Positions 5,642-7,855 of a DNA stretch of 7,855 bases are shown in pieces. Location of the stretch: the NCBI GenBank assembly GCA_041677365.1, contig JBAYQC010000071.1:1-7855 (forward strand), read 5' to 3'. Under the pieces are notes generated by a model. The model was not told the DNA's origin, did not search any database, and saw only the letters and a list, made by a program, of their open reading frames with translations. The stretch's first letter is position 1. The number at the start of each line of letters is the position of its first letter. This stretch comes from UBA2289 sp041677365. Lineage in GTDB: Bacteria > Bacillota_I > Bacilli_A > Izemoplasmatales > Hujiaoplasmataceae. Both the position numbers and the translations under genes were made by a program.

Positions 5642-6722
5642 TTAATACCTTCCTTTCAAACTCAATCATGAAACTAACTAATGCTTTTACACCTTCAATT
5701 GGCATAGCGTTATAAATTGAAGCGCGCATGCCGCCTACAGAACGATGCCCTTTTAGATTAACCAATCCAGCTTCAGTAGCTTCTTTGATGAATCTTGCAT
5801 TAATTTCTTCGTCATCTGTTACGAAAGTAACGTTCATTAAGGAGCGATCTTTCTTTTCTACAGTACCTTTAAATAATTTTGATTGATCTAAATAGTCATA
5901 AAGAATTTTCGCTTTTTCTAGGTTAGTTTTATACATGGCTTCAATACCGCCTCTTTCAAGTAAATATTTGAAGACTAATCCACAAATATAGATTCCATAA
6001 GTTGGCGGTGTATTGTAAAGTGATTCTTTGTCTGCGTGAATTTTGTAGCTGAGCATTGTCGGACAATAGTCGGGAACTTCATCAGTTATTAAATCTTCGC
6101 GAATAATTACAATTGTTGTTCCTGCAGGTCCAATATTCTTTTGGGCACCAGCAAAAATCAACGCATATTTACTGACATCTACAGGTTCAGACAGAATGCA
6201 AGAGGACATATCCGAAACTAAATCTTTACCTAAAGTATCAGGTAACTCATTAAATTTAGTACCATAAATTGTGTTGTTTTCACATATATATACATAATCA
6301 GCATTCGGATCGAGCTTAAGATTCTTCAAATCAGGAATATAGGTGAAATTTTTGTCTTCTGAACTTCCAACATTGTTGGCTTGTAGATATTTTTTCGCTT
6401 CTTTTATCGCTTTTTTAGCCCATTGTCCGGTAACAATATAGTCAGCCACCTTGTTTTTCATCAAATTCAAAGGGACCATAGAAAATTGCAAATGGCCACC
6501 ACCTTGTAAAAACAATACTTTGTAATTATCAGGAATGTTCATCAATTTTCTTAAATCAGCTTCAGCATCTTTAATTATTTTATCAAAAACTTTTGAACGA
6601 TGTGACATTTCCATTACTGACATACCGCTATTTTCATAATTAAGCATTTGTTCGGCAGCTTTCTCCAATACTTCTACTGGTAAAGTTGCTGGTCCAGCAG
6701 AGAAATTATATACTCTTTCCAT
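5631..6722 (-). CDS. serC: Phosphoserine aminotransferase
   Basis: This PLP-dependent class V aminotransferase converts 3-phosphohydroxypyruvate and glutamate to O-phosphoserine, the second step of serine synthesis; family members can also serve pyridoxal phosphate synthesis. The 363-residue product is of normal length. It begins NFSAGPATLP (6-15), with substrate-phosphate residues H41 and R42 in SHRS, and GGGHLQF at 74-80. W101 is expected to stack on the cofactor, SDMSS is at 170-174, and the Schiff-base Lys is K195 in GAQKNIGPAG. The closing signature HRSVGGMRASIYNAMP is at 326-341. The ATG start at 6722 follows AAAGAGGTG, which overlaps the stop of the upstream DUF1015 gene; 12 bases separate the two genes. 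It overlaps serA by 11 bases. Nothing is missing among the key residues. Confidence 0.97.
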   Translation of the reverse strand: MERVYNFSAGPATLPVEVLEKAAEQMLNYENSGMSVMEMSHRSKVFDKIIKDAEADLRKLMNIPDNYKVLFLQGGGHLQFSMVPLNLMKNKVADYIVTGQWAKKAIKEAKKYLQANNVGSSEDKNFTYIPDLKNLKLDPNADYVYICENNTIYGTKFNELPDTLGKDLVSDMSSCILSEPVDVSKYALIFAGAQKNIGPAGTTIVIIREDLITDEVPDYCPTMLSYKIHADKESLYNTPPTYGIYICGLVFKYLLERGGIEAMYKTNLEKAKILYDYLDQSKLFKGTVEKKDRSLMNVTFVTDDEEINARFIKEATEAGLVNLKGHRSVGGMRASIYNAMPIEGVKALVSFMIEFERKVLNAS

Positions 6723-6734
6723 ATTTTCACCTCT

Positions 6735-7855
6735 TTATAATATTTTTTTTCCTTCAAAATAATAGCGTTTTTCTTCTGCTTCTCCTAAGGAAAATGACTT
6801 TCTTGGCAAAACACCATTTTCTCTGATGTAGGGAAGTAATTTTTCTCTTTCTAAAGTCGGCATTGAAATTCCGATAGCATCCCGGTTTGCTGAAACCAAC
6901 TTTCTTAAACTATCGATTCCGTGTACGAAATCAATATCCACAAATTTATTTTTTTCTAAATAATCATCGAGGATATCTTGAATTTGCTTAACTGCAATAA
7001 AAGGGTTTTTAGGAATCGCTATTTTTAAAGTTTGCTTATTAAAATAGATTTCCAATTCCCCTTCACCATCAAGATTGTTTTCCAAGATATATATCAAACT
7101 TTCATCGACATTAAACAATACTCTGTGAATCGGTTCAAAAGTAAGACCTTCGTCATATAAACTTATCAGTTCGACCAATGCATAACGAGCTGGGTGATCT
7201 TGTCTTTCTTCTTCTGTTAATTTTGGCTTTAAATTTTCCCAACAAACTTTAGCAGAAGCCAAAGAGTGGTTACCATCACCGACAATTAGATTTAAATCAT
7301 TAGGTAAATTTTCAATTTGTTTAATGATATTTTCGGTATTCTTGATTTCATAGCCTTTGATATGACCGCCATTCATATTTAGTTTAAAGTCATAAACTTT
7401 TGGATAGTTAGAACGGTTATTGTATAACTTTTCAATCAATCCTTCATTTCTATCATCAACCAAAACTAAAACATGAGGAAACTCAATTGGAGCGTTCTCT
7501 CTAATTTTAACTCGAGGTGGGATCCGTTCCGGAACAGTTTTCTCTGTAGCGGCAATTTTCCCTTTTTTATTGGGCTCGTACTCGTATTCATCCAAATCGA
7601 TAGCAAGTACTAAACCAAGTCTTCGTTTTACGTGAGGAGTTTCTCTTTCTACAAGAATCATCGCTTCTTTTTCGATGAACATTTTGCTTCTCAGGTAAAG
7701 ATTCATATTTTCATTAATTTTATTGATTTTATGTTGGATTTCACCATCTAAATATGCTTCTGGCAAAATCATATGCAAAGTTGATGGTGTATTGTCAACA
7801 TATATTTTTAATCTATCCCAGTATTCAGGTTCCGAAGTGAATTGATCACAAGCAA
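6735..7855 (-). CDS. DUF1015 family protein (COG4198), 5' end outside window
   Basis: This protein has no established function known to me. The frame is open to the window edge: residues before the first apparent start at 7778 are clearly coding (ACDQFTSEPEYW is visible at the edge), so 7778 (a TTG) is not the true start. 372 residues are visible; family members of this type are about 410 long, so some 40 residues are probably missing. Recognisable family segments are NAPIEFPHVLVLVDD (visible residues about 120-134), the hallmark GDGNHSLASAK at 192-202, and the C-terminal LPRKSFSLGEAEEKRYY at 349-365. There is no signal peptide or membrane segment in the visible part, so it is likely cytoplasmic. 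It is the first visible gene of the serC-serA unit, 12 bases ahead of serC, a linkage I recall from clostridia as well. The context suggests a role in serine or phosphoserine metabolism, but this is inference. Confidence 0.88.
   Translation of the reverse strand, partial: ACDQFTSEPEYWDRLKIYVDNTPSTLHMILPEAYLDGEIQHKINKINENMNLYLRSKMFIEKEAMILVERETPHVKRRLGLVLAIDLDEYEYEPNKKGKIAATEKTVPERIPPRVKIRENAPIEFPHVLVLVDDRNEGLIEKLYNNRSNYPKVYDFKLNMNGGHIKGYEIKNTENIIKQIENLPNDLNLIVGDGNHSLASAKVCWENLKPKLTEEERQDHPARYALVELISLYDEGLTFEPIHRVLFNVDESLIYILENNLDGEGELEIYFNKQTLKIAIPKNPFIAVKQIQDILDDYLEKNKFVDIDFVHGIDSLRKLVSANRDAIGISMPTLEREKLLPYIRENGVLPRKSFSLGEAEEKRYYFEGKKIL

Noticed and set aside
7773..7778. TTG at 7778 as the true start of the DUF1015 gene
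   Set aside because: The same frame continues upstream to the window edge with family-like residues (DQFTSEPEYW), so the start is outside the window.

Overview
The window comes from a low-GC, Gram-positive-type bacterium, most likely Bacillota/Bacilli or the closely related Mycoplasmatota side (Erysipelotrichia-, Izemoplasma- or Acholeplasma-like). The evidence is strong A/T bias, AGGAGG-type ribosome binding sites, a DnaK lacking the N-terminal ATPase-domain insertion of proteobacterial DnaK, HrcA/CIRCE heat-shock control, and a C+ type ribosomal protein L33. All genes read intact with the standard bacterial code: the six Trp codons I checked are TGG and no coding frame is interrupted by TGA. 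A UGA=Trp mycoplasma is therefore unlikely. I cannot name a genus.

Every gene lies on the minus strand, so transcription runs from high to low coordinates in three units. Unit A (7855 to about 4441): a DUF1015 protein whose 5' end is outside the window, then serC and serA, tightly packed and closed by a strong hairpin terminator. SerA and SerC perform the first two steps of serine synthesis from 3-phosphoglycerate. The third step (phosphoserine phosphatase) is not visible, and DUF1015 is the unexplained partner. Unit B (about 4393 to 2541): rpmG (L33) with its own sigma-A-like promoter and a hairpin terminator, then a ROK-family glucokinase (likely TTG start), then a metallo-beta-lactamase-fold hydrolase coupled by an ATGA overlap and closed by a terminator. 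Unit C (2531 to 1 and beyond): the class I heat-shock operon hrcA-grpE-dnaK, with a perfect TTGACA-N17-TATAAT promoter flanked and overlapped by two CIRCE operators. dnaK runs out of the window.

No mobile element, CRISPR array, tRNA or rRNA gene, or long unexplained gap was seen. The largest non-coding stretches are about 120-145 bases (2447-2565 and 4337-4480) and are largely explained by promoters, operators and terminators. This is core-genome DNA. The points most worth a second look are the DUF1015-serC-serA linkage, the apparent loss of the catalytic Glu in SerA, and the double-CIRCE promoter in which operator mismatches coincide with -35 bases.
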